Part shown: positions 7,746 to 16,968 of the stretch, one piece after another
How positions within the stretch are numbered: position 1 is the stretch's first letter
Layout of the letters: every line of letters begins with the position of its first letter
Origin: Lysobacterales bacterium
GTDB lineage: Bacteria > Pseudomonadota > Gammaproteobacteria > Xanthomonadales > SZUA-5
DNA: 48,590 nucleotides
Assembly (NCBI GenBank): GCA_022841325.1
Contig: JALHRS010000042.1
Span: forward strand, 1 to 48,590
Direction of reading: 5' to 3'
The notes under the pieces: model-generated
What the model was told of the DNA's origin: nothing
Database searches by the model: none
Seen by the model: only the letters and a program-made list of their open reading frames with translations
Position numbers and translations under genes: made by a program

Positions 7746-10232
7746 ATGACCACTCAGATCAACAGCGCCGCTGAACTCCGCACCCGCACATGCCCGGTCT
7801 CGGTGGAAGGAACTCGCCAGCCAGTCCTGCCGAGCGTCCGCCTCTTGGCGGTGTGCGCCAGCCTGCTCCTCGCCACCGGCGCCCCGGCAACGTGGGCGCA
7901 GTCCGTAGCCCTCGGCGGCGCGGCACCCTTCGGCGTGCTCGGCGCGTCAGCCATCACCAACACGGGTCCCAGCGTGGTCATCGGCGATCTGGGCATCTGG
8001 CCCAATACGGCCAGCTCGGTCACCGGCTTTCCGCCGGGACAGGTCATTGGCACCACCCACTTTGCCGATGCCGTCGCGTTGCAGGCACAGAGTGACGTCA
8101 CCACGGCCTACAACAACCTGGCAGGACGTCCTTGCAGCACGGTGATTGGGGCCGATCTGGGCGGCACCACCCTGCCGCCGGGCGTTTATTGCTCGGCATC
8201 GACCATGGGCTTGACCGGAACGCTGACGCTGGATGCTCAGGGCGATCCCGATGCCGAGTTCATCTTCCAGGTTGGCAGCGCACTGACCACCGCCAGCAGC
8301 TCCGTGGTGCGCATGATCAACGGCGGCCAGAACTGCAACGTCTATTGGCAGATCGGCAGCTCGGCGACGCTCGGAACCAATGCCAGTTTCGTCGGCAACA
8401 TCCTCGCCCTGGCCAGCATCACCCTCAACACCGGCGCCAATGCCAGCGGACGGCTGCTGGCACGCAATGGCGCCGTCACACTCGATGGCAGCGCGGTTTC
8501 GGTGTGCGCGCCCGCGGGTAACGCGCCGGCCCTGAGCAAGGCCTTCATTCCCGGCACGATCAATGCCGGCGGCGTCTCCACGCTGACGATCACCCTGAGC
8601 AATCCGAATCCCGCCGTCGCCACCTTGACGGCGCCACTGGTCGATACCCTGCCCATGGGTGTGGTCGTGGCCGCGAATCCCAATATCAGTACCAGTTGCG
8701 GTGGCACCGGTGCGCCCGTGGCGGTTGCCGGTGATCCGACGATCACCCTGCCGGCTGGACGCAGCATTCCGGCCAACGGCAGTTGCAGCCTCAGCGTCAA
8801 CGTGACCGCAGCGGCCAACGGCAAGTACATCAACACCTTGGCCGCAGGCGCGCTGGTCACCAGCAACGGCAACAATGCCGCACCGGCTGTTGCCACCTTG
8901 ACCGTGGTCGGACCGGCACCGCCGCCGACCCTGGGCAAGGCCTTCAACCCGACCACGATCAGCGCCGGTGGCATCTCGACCCTGACGATCACGCTCAGCA
9001 ATCCGGACCTGACCATCGCCACCTTGACAGCGCCGCTGATCGACACGCTGCCCAATGGCGTGGTGATTGCACCCATGGCCAATGTCGCCACCACCTGCGG
9101 TGGTGCCGGCGCACCGCTGGCGACCGCCGGCGGCTCTACGGTCACACTGCCGGCAGGTCGCAGCATTCCCGCCAACGGCAGTTGCACGCTCAGTGTCGAT
9201 GTGACTGCCGCACTCCCCGGCAGCTACGTCAACACGCTGATGGCCGGTGCACTGGTCACCAGTAACGGCAACAACCCTTCGCCAGCTGTCGCCACCTTGA
9301 CGGTCATCGCCGTGATCCCGACGGCACCGGCACTGAGCAAGTCCTTCGCGCCCTCGACCATCAATGCCGGCGGTATCTCGACGCTGACGATCACGCTGAG
9401 CAATCCCAACCCCTTGATCGCGACGCTGACCGCGCCGCTGGTCGACACGCTGCCGACCGGTGTCCAGATTGCCCCCATGCCCAATGTTGCGAGCAACTGC
9501 GGCGGCGTCGGTGCGCCGCTCGCGACCGCCGGTGGCTCGACAGTCACCTTGCCCGCAGGTCGCAGCATTCCCGCCAACGGCAGCTGCACGCTGAGCGTGG
9601 ATGTGACGGCCGCTCTCGGCGGCACTTACATCAATACCATCCTCGCCGGCGCATTGGTGACCAGCAATGGCAACAATCCGGCACCGGCCATTGCCACGCT
9701 GACCGTGGTCTCGGTGCTGCCGCCGCCGACGCTGGGCAAGTCCTTCACGCCAGCCACCATCCATGAAGGCGGCATCTCCACGCTGACGATCACACTGAGC
9801 AATCCGAGCAACCAGCTCGCCACTCTGACCGAGGCGCTGGTCGACAACCTGCCGCCGGGCGTGGTTGTGGTCGCACCCTCGCCAAATGTCACCACCACCT
9901 GTGGCGGCGCTGGCGCTCCCCAGGCCACCGCGGGTGGGACGACGGTCACGCTGCCAGCGGGCCGCACCATACCGGCCAACGGCAGCTGCACGGTGACGGT
10001 CAACATCACCGCGGCCATCGCCGGCACCTATTTCAACACCCTGCTGGCCGGCAGCCTGGTGACCACCACCGGCGTCAACCAGGCAGCGGCGATTGCCACA
10101 CTGACCGTGATTGCCCTGCCGCCGCCAGTGCCGTTCATTCCGGTGCCGGCCATCGGCAGCTTCGGGCTGTTGCTGCTGGTCTCTGCGCTGATGCTGACCG
10201 GGCTGGGCCTGGTGCGACGCCAGTCGACCTGA
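7746..10232 (+). CDS. Secreted DUF3494 (ice-binding-like) protein with four DUF11-like repeats and C-terminal sorting-like tail
   Basis: 828 residues from ATG 7746; the frame is open further upstream, but this start precedes the signal-like segment VRLLAVCASLLLATGAP. Residues ~52-258 match the DUF3494/ice-binding fold: FGVLGASAITNTGPSVVIGD, then FADAVALQAQSDVTTAYNNL, TTLPPGVYCSAS, and WQIGSSATLGTNASFVGNIL. Next come four repeats of about 133 residues beginning (A/T)L(S/G)K(A/S)F and containing GG(V/I)STLTITLSNP, a CGG-GAP segment and LPAGR(S/T)IPANGSC. These resemble DUF11-type adhesin repeats. The end is a PVPAIGSFG motif, a hydrophobic helix and RRQS. This looks like an IPTL-type CTERM sorting tail, although the usual IPTLSEWG is altered. 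DUF3494 proteins act in ice binding or surface adhesion; which applies here cannot be told from sequence. Confidence 0.85.
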   Translation: MTTQINSAAELRTRTCPVSVEGTRQPVLPSVRLLAVCASLLLATGAPATWAQSVALGGAAPFGVLGASAITNTGPSVVIGDLGIWPNTASSVTGFPPGQVIGTTHFADAVALQAQSDVTTAYNNLAGRPCSTVIGADLGGTTLPPGVYCSASTMGLTGTLTLDAQGDPDAEFIFQVGSALTTASSSVVRMINGGQNCNVYWQIGSSATLGTNASFVGNILALASITLNTGANASGRLLARNGAVTLDGSAVSVCAPAGNAPALSKAFIPGTINAGGVSTLTITLSNPNPAVATLTAPLVDTLPMGVVVAANPNISTSCGGTGAPVAVAGDPTITLPAGRSIPANGSCSLSVNVTAAANGKYINTLAAGALVTSNGNNAAPAVATLTVVGPAPPPTLGKAFNPTTISAGGISTLTITLSNPDLTIATLTAPLIDTLPNGVVIAPMANVATTCGGAGAPLATAGGSTVTLPAGRSIPANGSCTLSVDVTAALPGSYVNTLMAGALVTSNGNNPSPAVATLTVIAVIPTAPALSKSFAPSTINAGGISTLTITLSNPNPLIATLTAPLVDTLPTGVQIAPMPNVASNCGGVGAPLATAGGSTVTLPAGRSIPANGSCTLSVDVTAALGGTYINTILAGALVTSNGNNPAPAIATLTVVSVLPPPTLGKSFTPATIHEGGISTLTITLSNPSNQLATLTEALVDNLPPGVVVVAPSPNVTTTCGGAGAPQATAGGTTVTLPAGRTIPANGSCTVTVNITAAIAGTYFNTLLAGSLVTTTGVNQAAAIATLTVIALPPPVPFIPVPAIGSFGLLLLVSALMLTGLGLVRRQST
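8532..10115 (+). repeat. Four in-frame tandem repeats, ~399-402 bp each
   Basis: Units begin at 8532, 8931, 9333 and 9732, giving spacings of 399, 402 and 399 bp, all multiples of three. Each unit starts at CTG(A/G)GCAAG and carries long near-identical stretches, for example around GCATTCC(G/C)GCCAACGGC. Units 2 and 3 are closest in protein sequence; unit 4 is the most diverged (HEGG for NAGG, EALVDN for APLVDT). They encode the DUF11-like repeats of the surface protein and are candidates for copy-number change by recombination. Confidence 0.9.
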
Positions 10233-10300
10233 TCTGGAGCTCGGCAGCACCGTGGGGCGGATCCCGCCCCCGATGCCGCTGGATTTTCGCGACATGGCCC

Positions 10301-10319
10301 GACGGCGGAATCCGCCGTC
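10301..10319. repeat. Short perfect hairpin GACGGCGGA-A-TCCGCCGTC
   Basis: A 9-bp perfect inverted repeat with a one-base centre lies in the 227-bp gap between the DUF3494 gene and the ADOP permease. The core GCGGAATCCGCC reappears at about 10346-10360, and GGGGCGG/CCGCCCC forms another hairpin at 10254-10270. There is no T-run, so it is not a classic Rho-independent terminator. A GC-rich intergenic repeat cluster between two genes of the same direction is the safest description. Confidence 0.5.
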
Positions 10320-10459
10320 CGCCCTGCGAGTCAGCCATGGCAGCGTAGCGGAATCCGCCATCCCCCACCCCAAGCTGCCGGCAAATTGCCCGCGCGCCAT
10401 CGCGGCATTCGCCACCACTGGACCTACACAATAACGAAGCCCGTCCGGACTTCTGATCG

Positions 10460-12901
10460 ATGACCCTTGCTCACGCCTTGCGATCGCTGAAACGCAGCCC
10501 GGGCTTCACCATCACGGTCATCCTCAGCCTGTTCCTGGGTCTGGTCTCGGCCGGCTCCCTGTTCGCGATTGTCTACGGCGTGCTGCTGGCGCCGCTGCCC
10601 TACGGCGAACCCGATCGCCTGGTCAGCGTCGGCCTGCAGACCGCCGAGCTGCAGCCCTTGGGGCAGCCGCCAGCTCTGCAATCGACCTACCAGCAGCACG
10701 CGCGGAGCCTGGCTGGCATCGGCTTCTACCGCACCGGCAACGCCAACATCTGGAGCGAAGGCGGCGACAGCGCGGCCGAGAGTGTGGTCGCGACCTGGGT
10801 CAGCGCGTCGATGCTGCCGCTGCTGCAGATCCCGCCCCTGCTCGGCCGCTCGTTCACAGCCGAGGAGGAAATCCGCAGTGGTCCGGACGCTGCCATCCTG
10901 AGCGAGTCCGAGTGGCGCACCCGCTTCAATGCCGCACCCGACGTACTCGGCAAGGTCATCATGGTCAACAGCGTGCCGCGTCAGATCGTCGGCGTGATGC
11001 CGGCGCGCTTTTCCTTTCCCACCGCAGATACCCGGGTCTGGGTTCCGGTCAAGCACAACAACCGTGCCACCGTCGGCGATTTCAGCCTCACCGGCGTGGC
11101 CAGGCTGGCACCCGGCTTCACCGCAGTCCAGGCACAACAGGAGCTGGCCGCGATCCTGCCGAGAATGGCCGAGACTTTCCCGCAACTGGAATCGGGAGGC
11201 TCAACGACGAGCTGGCTGGCTGAGCTGAAGCCCAGGCCGGTGCTGCTGCCCTTGCTCGAGCGGGTGACGGGCGACATCTCGGGCACGCTGTGGATGCTGG
11301 CGGCAGCGGCAACGCTGGTGCTGCTGGTCTCGTGGGCGAACGTCGCCAGCCTGATGCTGATACGCGCCGATGAGCGCCAGACCGAACTGGCGGTGCGCGC
11401 GGCGCTGGGCGCCGGCCGCATGCCACTGGCCAGCCACTTCTTCGGCGAGGCTCTGGTTCTGGGCACCATCGCCGGCTTGCTGGCGCTGCTGGCCGCCCCT
11501 GGCGCAGTCGCTGCGCTGGTGGCTTTCGGACCGAAGGACGTGCCGCGTCTGGCCGAGTTGAACTTCGGGCTGCCGGCGATCGCGTTCATGGCCCTGTTGA
11601 CCCTGGCGGGCGTGATCGTCTGCACCCTGGCACCGGGGCTTCGAATCGCGCGGGCCAGCCTGTCGAGCCGTCTCGCTGACGGCGGCCGCAGCCAGTCAGC
11701 CGGAGAGTCGCGCCAGCGATTGCGGCTCAGCATCAGCGTGCTGCAGATCGCCGTGGCCTTGATGGTGTCGCTGGGTTCGGCACTGCTGCTGCGCAGCGCC
11801 CATCAGTTGTCGCAAGTGCACCCGGGATTTGATGCCACCGACGTGGTCACGCTGCGCACCCAGCTGCCTTACGCGCGCTATGACCAGGCCGGCGGCGTGG
11901 ACTTCTATGCCCGCCTGAGCGAGCGGGTGCGGCAATTGCCGTCGGTGAGTGCCGTGGGTCTGGCCAGCAAGGTGCCGCTGGGCAGCGGCTATCTGCAGGA
12001 ACAGGCTCTCGCCATCGACGGCGACAGTCAGAGCTTGTCGCTGCCGATGAACATCGTCGACGGGGGCTATTTCGCGGCGATGAAGATACCGCTGCTGGCG
12101 GGCAGCCAGTTTCGACCGCTCACCCTGGAACGCAGCGAGGACATCATCATCAGCCAGCGTGCAGTTGCAATGCTGTTCGGCGACGCCAGTGCTCCGAGCG
12201 CAATCGGGAAGCGCTTGACGCTGTCGCCCGCCGGACCTGGCTACCGCATCGTCGGCGTTGTCGGTGATGTGCGTGCAGGCGCCCTGACCACGCCTCCGGA
12301 GCCTTTGGTGTATCGACCACCGGTGGTCGCGATCGACCCCGGCGTCGAAGTCGAAGCGCCCAGGAATCTGGCGCTGGTGGTCAGGTCAACGGGCCCGACC
12401 AGCACGGTCGTGCCTGCCATCCGGCAAATCGTGCGCGATCTCGATCCGGCCGTGTCGATCTTCGCCGTTGATACCATGAGCGATGTGCTGCGTGCCTCGA
12501 CCGCGCGCCTGTCGCTGATGCTGACATTGATGAGCACGGCCGCTGCCATCACCTTGCTGCTGGGCTGCATCGGACTGTACGGCGTGATGGCCTACCTGGT
12601 GGCACTGCGCAGCCGCGAGTTCGGTGTCCGTGTGGCCCTCGGCGCAGAGCCTGGGCAGATTGCCGGGTGGGTGCTCAGGCGCGGCCTCGCCCTCGCCACG
12701 GCCGGCATCGCCATCGGTCTGGTCCTGTACGCGATGGCCGCGCCCTATCTGCGGACTTTTCTCTACGGCGTCGGCGCCGGTGATCCGCTCACGCTGGGCG
12801 CAGTGACGCTGCTGCTGGCAGCCATGGCCGCGCTCGCCAGCTGGATACCAGCCTTGCGCGCCGCACGCGTCGATCCCGCTGAAGCGCTGAAGGCCGGCTA
12901 G
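10460..12901 (+). CDS. ADOP/MacB-family ABC transporter permease
   Basis: 813 residues. The N-terminus (MTLAHALRSLKRSPGFTI, a membrane helix, then VLLAPLPYGEPDRLV) is typical of the ADOP (acidobacterial duplicated orphan permease) type. A MacB-like periplasmic domain follows (~60-250), containing LGRSFTAEE, LSESEWRTRF and IVGVMPARFSFP. The first FtsX three-helix block is at ~275-395 and includes ADERQTELAVRAALGAGR. A further helix at ~425, a second periplasmic domain, and a second FtsX block at ~690-810 (LRSREFGVRVALGAEPGQI) complete the duplication. The end VDPAEALKAG is also characteristic. No ATPase or membrane-fusion gene lies nearby, so its energy partner is unknown. Its stop overlaps by four bases the stop of the convergent helical-repeat gene. 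Confidence 0.87.
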   Translation: MTLAHALRSLKRSPGFTITVILSLFLGLVSAGSLFAIVYGVLLAPLPYGEPDRLVSVGLQTAELQPLGQPPALQSTYQQHARSLAGIGFYRTGNANIWSEGGDSAAESVVATWVSASMLPLLQIPPLLGRSFTAEEEIRSGPDAAILSESEWRTRFNAAPDVLGKVIMVNSVPRQIVGVMPARFSFPTADTRVWVPVKHNNRATVGDFSLTGVARLAPGFTAVQAQQELAAILPRMAETFPQLESGGSTTSWLAELKPRPVLLPLLERVTGDISGTLWMLAAAATLVLLVSWANVASLMLIRADERQTELAVRAALGAGRMPLASHFFGEALVLGTIAGLLALLAAPGAVAALVAFGPKDVPRLAELNFGLPAIAFMALLTLAGVIVCTLAPGLRIARASLSSRLADGGRSQSAGESRQRLRLSISVLQIAVALMVSLGSALLLRSAHQLSQVHPGFDATDVVTLRTQLPYARYDQAGGVDFYARLSERVRQLPSVSAVGLASKVPLGSGYLQEQALAIDGDSQSLSLPMNIVDGGYFAAMKIPLLAGSQFRPLTLERSEDIIISQRAVAMLFGDASAPSAIGKRLTLSPAGPGYRIVGVVGDVRAGALTTPPEPLVYRPPVVAIDPGVEVEAPRNLALVVRSTGPTSTVVPAIRQIVRDLDPAVSIFAVDTMSDVLRASTARLSLMLTLMSTAAAITLLLGCIGLYGVMAYLVALRSREFGVRVALGAEPGQIAGWVLRRGLALATAGIAIGLVLYAMAAPYLRTFLYGVGAGDPLTLGAVTLLLAAMAALASWIPALRAARVDPAEALKAG

Positions 12902-15090
12902 CGAGTTTCGGCGCGCTCGTTTGCACGCGGGAAACCCAGGGTCCAGGCATACAGATGCACCGGCGCCGCCGGCGCCGCAGGCAGGTCTGGCAGTAATTCG
13001 GTGACAAACTTCTGGCCTGCATGCGACCGATCTACCGGCAGCCGCAGCTGGGTCCGCGCGCGCTCGAAGGCGGCGGCATCAGCGGCCCAGTACAGCGCAG
13101 CTTCGTAGCCCCAGCCAGCAAAGTGCGGGAAGCGGTAGACGCGCTCGGGCCGTTCCAGCTGGGTCAGCAGCGCGTTGATCGCGATCAGCACCGAATCGGC
13201 ATCCATCCAGGTGGATTCCGGGTAGACGACGAAGCGCAGCTGCCGGTCGCCGCAGCGGAAGTGCACCTGCTGGCGGCTGCCTTCAGTGCTCATCAGCGGC
13301 ACGCCCTCGAGCTGCGCAAAACTCTCACTGAAACCGCTATCCGGCTGCCGCGCCAGTTCGGCGACATTGGGCGAAACCTCGGTGAAGGTCATGCGCCCGC
13401 TTTGGCGGATATCGGCGAGGGGCAGGGGCGGATGCACCAGGCTGGCCAGAGCGCCGAACAGGCGATCGTGGGCATGCTCGTAGCCGCTGTCGACCAGGAT
13501 CTGCTGGTGCCAGGGCCGGCCGCCCAGAGCGCACAGTTCGATCAAGGGGTGCTCGTATTCCGTGTCGAGACCGTCCAGTGCGGCCAGCTGATCCTCGCTC
13601 ACTGGCGCGATCAGGCCTTCAGCATGTAACACCGCTGCTGCACGCCTGAGGTCTATCCCGGCACGGCGCCAATGCGCCGCCATGGCCTCCCAGGGCGGCA
13701 GGGCATCCAGATCCAGGCGCTCCGATTCGCCGAAGCGCGCCAGTTGCTGCATCAGCTTGCCACGCAGCTCGGCAGCGCCCGGCAACGATGGCCCCAGGCC
13801 GTCGATGGCGGCGCTCAAGGCATCCCGCACCTGCGACTGGTAGCGGGCCAGGTGCGCAGGCTGGGCCAGATTGCGCAGGACTGACTCGCAGGCATTCGGT
13901 GCCTGTTGAATCTGTGCCAGCAGTTTCGGCAAGGCACGGTTCAAGGCCTCGCCCACGGCGCTGCTCTGCAGCCGATCGTCGGCGCGATTCTCCATCAGGT
14001 AGATCAGGGCGTTGGCCCAGGCCGGACACGAGAACCCAGCCAGAAACTCCTCACTGCTGATCAGCTGACGCTGGTCCAGCGCCTCCAGCAACGGCGAATC
14101 GGCGCGCATCGGTGCGTCATCGGCAAACAGGGCCTTGATCACTTCGGCACGCTCCGGCGGTGCGGCGCCAAGCAGATCGTGTGCCGCGCACAGCGCGCTG
14201 GCTCGAACGACGGCAAGCAGCCGGGTATCGACCAGCATCGAACGCAGCAGGGCTTCGGCCGCCGGTGGTCTGCATCTGGCGATCGCGGCCAGCAGCGGTT
14301 CGGCCGGCGGTCGGTTCTGCGACCTGGGCCAGAGCCGCTCATCGACCTGATCCGAGGCCAGGGCGTCCTGGACGATGTCGACGCAGGCAGCACCCAGGCG
14401 CTGTGTCAGCTCCGGCTTCAGGCAGCGCCGCGCCCAGTTCCCCAGCAGGTGCGAGAGCGTGGTCATGCGACCCGCTTCCTTCCGGGTTTCGACGATGCCG
14501 GGCGCCATCAGCTGGGCACGTAGCGCCTCGATCAGGCCGTCGTCGCGATCGTGCTTTGCAAAGGCCGCGATGACCTCTTCGGCGACCTTCAGTTTGGGGT
14601 AGTCAAACAGACCGCGCAGATGCGGGGCGGCCAGATCGAAGGCGTGCTCGATGCAATAGCGCCGTGCCCAGTCGGCCCCGGGCAGCTCCGGCGAGCGCAG
14701 GGCCGGCTCCAGCGCCCGCACCAGATCGCCGATGGTCAACGGCAGACCTTGATAGCGGCCGTCGGCGGCCAGCACGAATTGCCGATTGCGGCGCAGTTCG
14801 TCGAGCACGAACACCCGCGCCTGATTATCCTGCATAGCCTCCAGCAGTGCCGACAGGCCTTCGCGCCGTCCCAGCCACAGCACCACCAGACTGACGAAGG
14901 CGCGTTTGGGGGCGGAGTCCTGTTTGCCGATGGCGGCGACCAGGCGGTCACTCAGCTCCTTCGGGTCACCGTCGTAGCGAGGCAGAAGATCGCGCACGCC
15001 ATGCGTGGGACGCTTGAAGAAATCCTGAAACAGTTCGTCGCGGCTGACGCGCGGCGCTGACGATGCGCCATTCTCGGAATCGGTAGTCAC
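12898..15090 (-). CDS. Unrecognised ~730-residue helical-repeat protein (HEAT-like)
   Basis: Starts at GTG 15090 with GGAAAG nine bases upstream. The N-terminal two thirds are a run of amphipathic helices with conserved small and leucine positions, such as AELRGKLMQQLARF and EVIAAFAKHDRDDGLIEALRAQL, which looks like a HEAT/ARM solenoid. The last ~250 residues change character: mixed strands and helices with many tryptophans (GWGYEAALYWAADAAAFERA) and a segment MTFTEVSPNVAELARQP. No signal peptide or membrane helix is seen, so it is probably cytoplasmic. It lies 17 bases downstream of the Sel1-repeat gene and is almost surely co-transcribed with it. Both use protein-interaction scaffolds, so a shared complex is an inference. 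I do not recognise a named family. Confidence 0.68.
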   Translation of the reverse strand: MTTDSENGASSAPRVSRDELFQDFFKRPTHGVRDLLPRYDGDPKELSDRLVAAIGKQDSAPKRAFVSLVVLWLGRREGLSALLEAMQDNQARVFVLDELRRNRQFVLAADGRYQGLPLTIGDLVRALEPALRSPELPGADWARRYCIEHAFDLAAPHLRGLFDYPKLKVAEEVIAAFAKHDRDDGLIEALRAQLMAPGIVETRKEAGRMTTLSHLLGNWARRCLKPELTQRLGAACVDIVQDALASDQVDERLWPRSQNRPPAEPLLAAIARCRPPAAEALLRSMLVDTRLLAVVRASALCAAHDLLGAAPPERAEVIKALFADDAPMRADSPLLEALDQRQLISSEEFLAGFSCPAWANALIYLMENRADDRLQSSAVGEALNRALPKLLAQIQQAPNACESVLRNLAQPAHLARYQSQVRDALSAAIDGLGPSLPGAAELRGKLMQQLARFGESERLDLDALPPWEAMAAHWRRAGIDLRRAAAVLHAEGLIAPVSEDQLAALDGLDTEYEHPLIELCALGGRPWHQQILVDSGYEHAHDRLFGALASLVHPPLPLADIRQSGRMTFTEVSPNVAELARQPDSGFSESFAQLEGVPLMSTEGSRQQVHFRCGDRQLRFVVYPESTWMDADSVLIAINALLTQLERPERVYRFPHFAGWGYEAALYWAADAAAFERARTQLRLPVDRSHAGQKFVTELLPDLPAAPAAPVHLYAWTLGFPRANERAETR

Positions 15091-15107
15091 GGCTGGCTTT
15101 CCTTAGC

Positions 15108-16736
15108 TTAGCGGCGAATCAGCGAAAACAACCGGCTGAGCACGCCGCCGCCTGCGGGCTTGCTCATGGTCCTGGAATACGCGTTGAGCAGGTCGAGCGC
15201 TTCAACCTCGCCCTGGTCCGCTGCCCGCCGCAGCCAGATCCGCGCCTGTGCATACGCCTGGGCGCGCAGATGGAATTTGCCCAGATTGAGCTGACCGATG
15301 GCCACGCCACGCTGGGCGATGCGGGTCAGCAACTGCAGCTCGCGCGCCGTGTCTACCGGTACGCCCAAGCCCTCACCGTAGATCAGGGCCAGATTGTTGA
15401 TGGCCAGAGGGTGCCCGTCACCGATCCTGGCCGCCGCTTCCCAGAGTTCCCGGGCCTTGACCAGATCACGGGTCACGCCGAGACGACCGTGGAAATACAG
15501 CAAGCCCTCTTCGTACAGCCCGGTCGCTTCGTCCTCGCTGACTACGGACTGACGTTTGCGCTCTGCCTCAGTCACCAGCTCACGGTGGGCAGCACGCGGA
15601 TCGAAGCGGAACCCATGCCGCCGCTCGCCGGCGGCCAGCCACTCCTCGCGCAGGTCCTCCGGCCACAGCGACTGTGGCAAGGGCAGCACGGCCCCAGGGC
15701 AGCTATCGTCGATCAGCACCGGGATGGTCGCCATGCTGAGCATGCCGTCAGGCAGGTGCAGCTGGTCGAAACAGGTGGTCGACACCTTGAGCGGATAGGG
15801 CAGCACCGCCGCCGACACATCCTCGCCGAACAGGCGCGTGGTTTCGGCGCGCAGATGGGTCGCGTATCGGCGCAGGTCTGGATCGCTAGGCTCGCCGGAT
15901 TTCTGCTGCGCCAGCAAGCGGGCAACCTCGTGAAGTTGCCGGCAGTCAGCACGACCGGCGGGGTCGTAGACCACGTCGCCCGGTGCCGCGAAGATGAACT
16001 TCGGCTGGAACAGATCATCGTTGGCCTGCACCAGCGCCGCCCAGACCACGCGACGCCCGCGCAGCAGGGTCTCGGCGTTGTCGTACAGATAGGCCAGCGG
16101 ATCATCGTGAAAAGACACCCAGACCGGCGCCAATGGCACCAGCTCCCTGATCTGCTGCTCATTGAGCGCAGGCATCTGCCCCGACAGACCGATCGGCCAG
16201 CGTGGGTCAGGCAGGGCCGGCAGCGGCTCAGTCGCACTGACGCGAGACTGAACCTTGGCGATCACACCGCCTGCTGCGACTGCCAGGCTGGCATCACCGG
16301 GATTGGCAAACAAGCGATCGATGATCGACTCCAGCGGCGCGAACCACTCGCCATCGGTCCCGGCCCCGGCGTAGTGACACACGGCGCTGGCGCGGAATCC
16401 GCGCAGCAGGCGCAAGCGATCATCATCGCGCATCACTTCGGCAGCGGCGTCGTGCCACTCGGGGTGATGACCGAGCGCGCGAGCCACGACTTCACCGGCA
16501 TAGAAGGCCAGCAAATGCAGCGTGTTCTGCAGCCCGCGGTCACCCAGGAGCTGGTCGAAGGAGAAAGGCTGGCTGGCACGCAGGTCACTCAGCCACGCAT
16601 CGATGCGAGCCAGACTGGCGAGCGAATTATCCAGTTGCAGCGCCTGCAGCTGATCCCGGCAGGCCAGGCCATCGGTGATCGCCAGGTCATGCTGCCAGGC
16701 ATGCAGATAGCACAGTGCCGTCAGGTTCAAGGTCAT
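15108..16736 (-). CDS. Unrecognised protein with C-terminal Sel1-like repeats
   Basis: 542 residues from ATG 16736 (MTLNLTALCYLHAW). The first ~400 residues are not a family I can name. They include APVWVSFHDDPLAYLYDNAE, FQPKFIFAAPGDVVYDP and MATIPVLIDDSCPGAVLPLP. Residues ~430-525 hold Sel1/TPR-like repeats: GLYEEGLLYFHGRLGVTRD, then NNLALIYGEGLGVPVDTARE, GQLNLGKFHLRAQAYAQARI and WLRRAADQGEVEALDLLNAY. Sel1 repeats bind partner proteins. No export signal is visible. It is the first gene of a two-gene operon with the helical-repeat gene 17 bases downstream. It is divergent from the M28 peptidase across 232 bases in which I see no clear promoter. Confidence 0.7.
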   Translation of the reverse strand: MTLNLTALCYLHAWQHDLAITDGLACRDQLQALQLDNSLASLARIDAWLSDLRASQPFSFDQLLGDRGLQNTLHLLAFYAGEVVARALGHHPEWHDAAAEVMRDDDRLRLLRGFRASAVCHYAGAGTDGEWFAPLESIIDRLFANPGDASLAVAAGGVIAKVQSRVSATEPLPALPDPRWPIGLSGQMPALNEQQIRELVPLAPVWVSFHDDPLAYLYDNAETLLRGRRVVWAALVQANDDLFQPKFIFAAPGDVVYDPAGRADCRQLHEVARLLAQQKSGEPSDPDLRRYATHLRAETTRLFGEDVSAAVLPYPLKVSTTCFDQLHLPDGMLSMATIPVLIDDSCPGAVLPLPQSLWPEDLREEWLAAGERRHGFRFDPRAAHRELVTEAERKRQSVVSEDEATGLYEEGLLYFHGRLGVTRDLVKARELWEAAARIGDGHPLAINNLALIYGEGLGVPVDTARELQLLTRIAQRGVAIGQLNLGKFHLRAQAYAQARIWLRRAADQGEVEALDLLNAYSRTMSKPAGGGVLSRLFSLIRR

Positions 16737-16968
16737 CAAGGATTCGTTACAAGAATGAAATCGGCGCGGATTCTTCCACAGACGCCCACTGCGACTCCAG
16801 CATTGCCGCAAAGGCCTTTGACAGACGCTGCGGCCCTGGCTGGGAGCTGCTGATCCCGGATCGCAATGGCACGCACTTCGGGCCATCGGCAGGTCTGCCG
16901 ATCAATGGCGCCGGTCGCGCCGCCGCTTGCAGCTAAACTTGCGGACCCAATCCAGCTACTGCGCCCAG

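Noticed and set aside
7947..10418. An 823-codon open frame on the strand opposite the DUF3494 gene
   Set aside because: Composition is Gln/Arg/Gly-rich without domains, and it mirrors a well-supported coding gene in GC-rich DNA; its repeats come from the sense gene's repeats.
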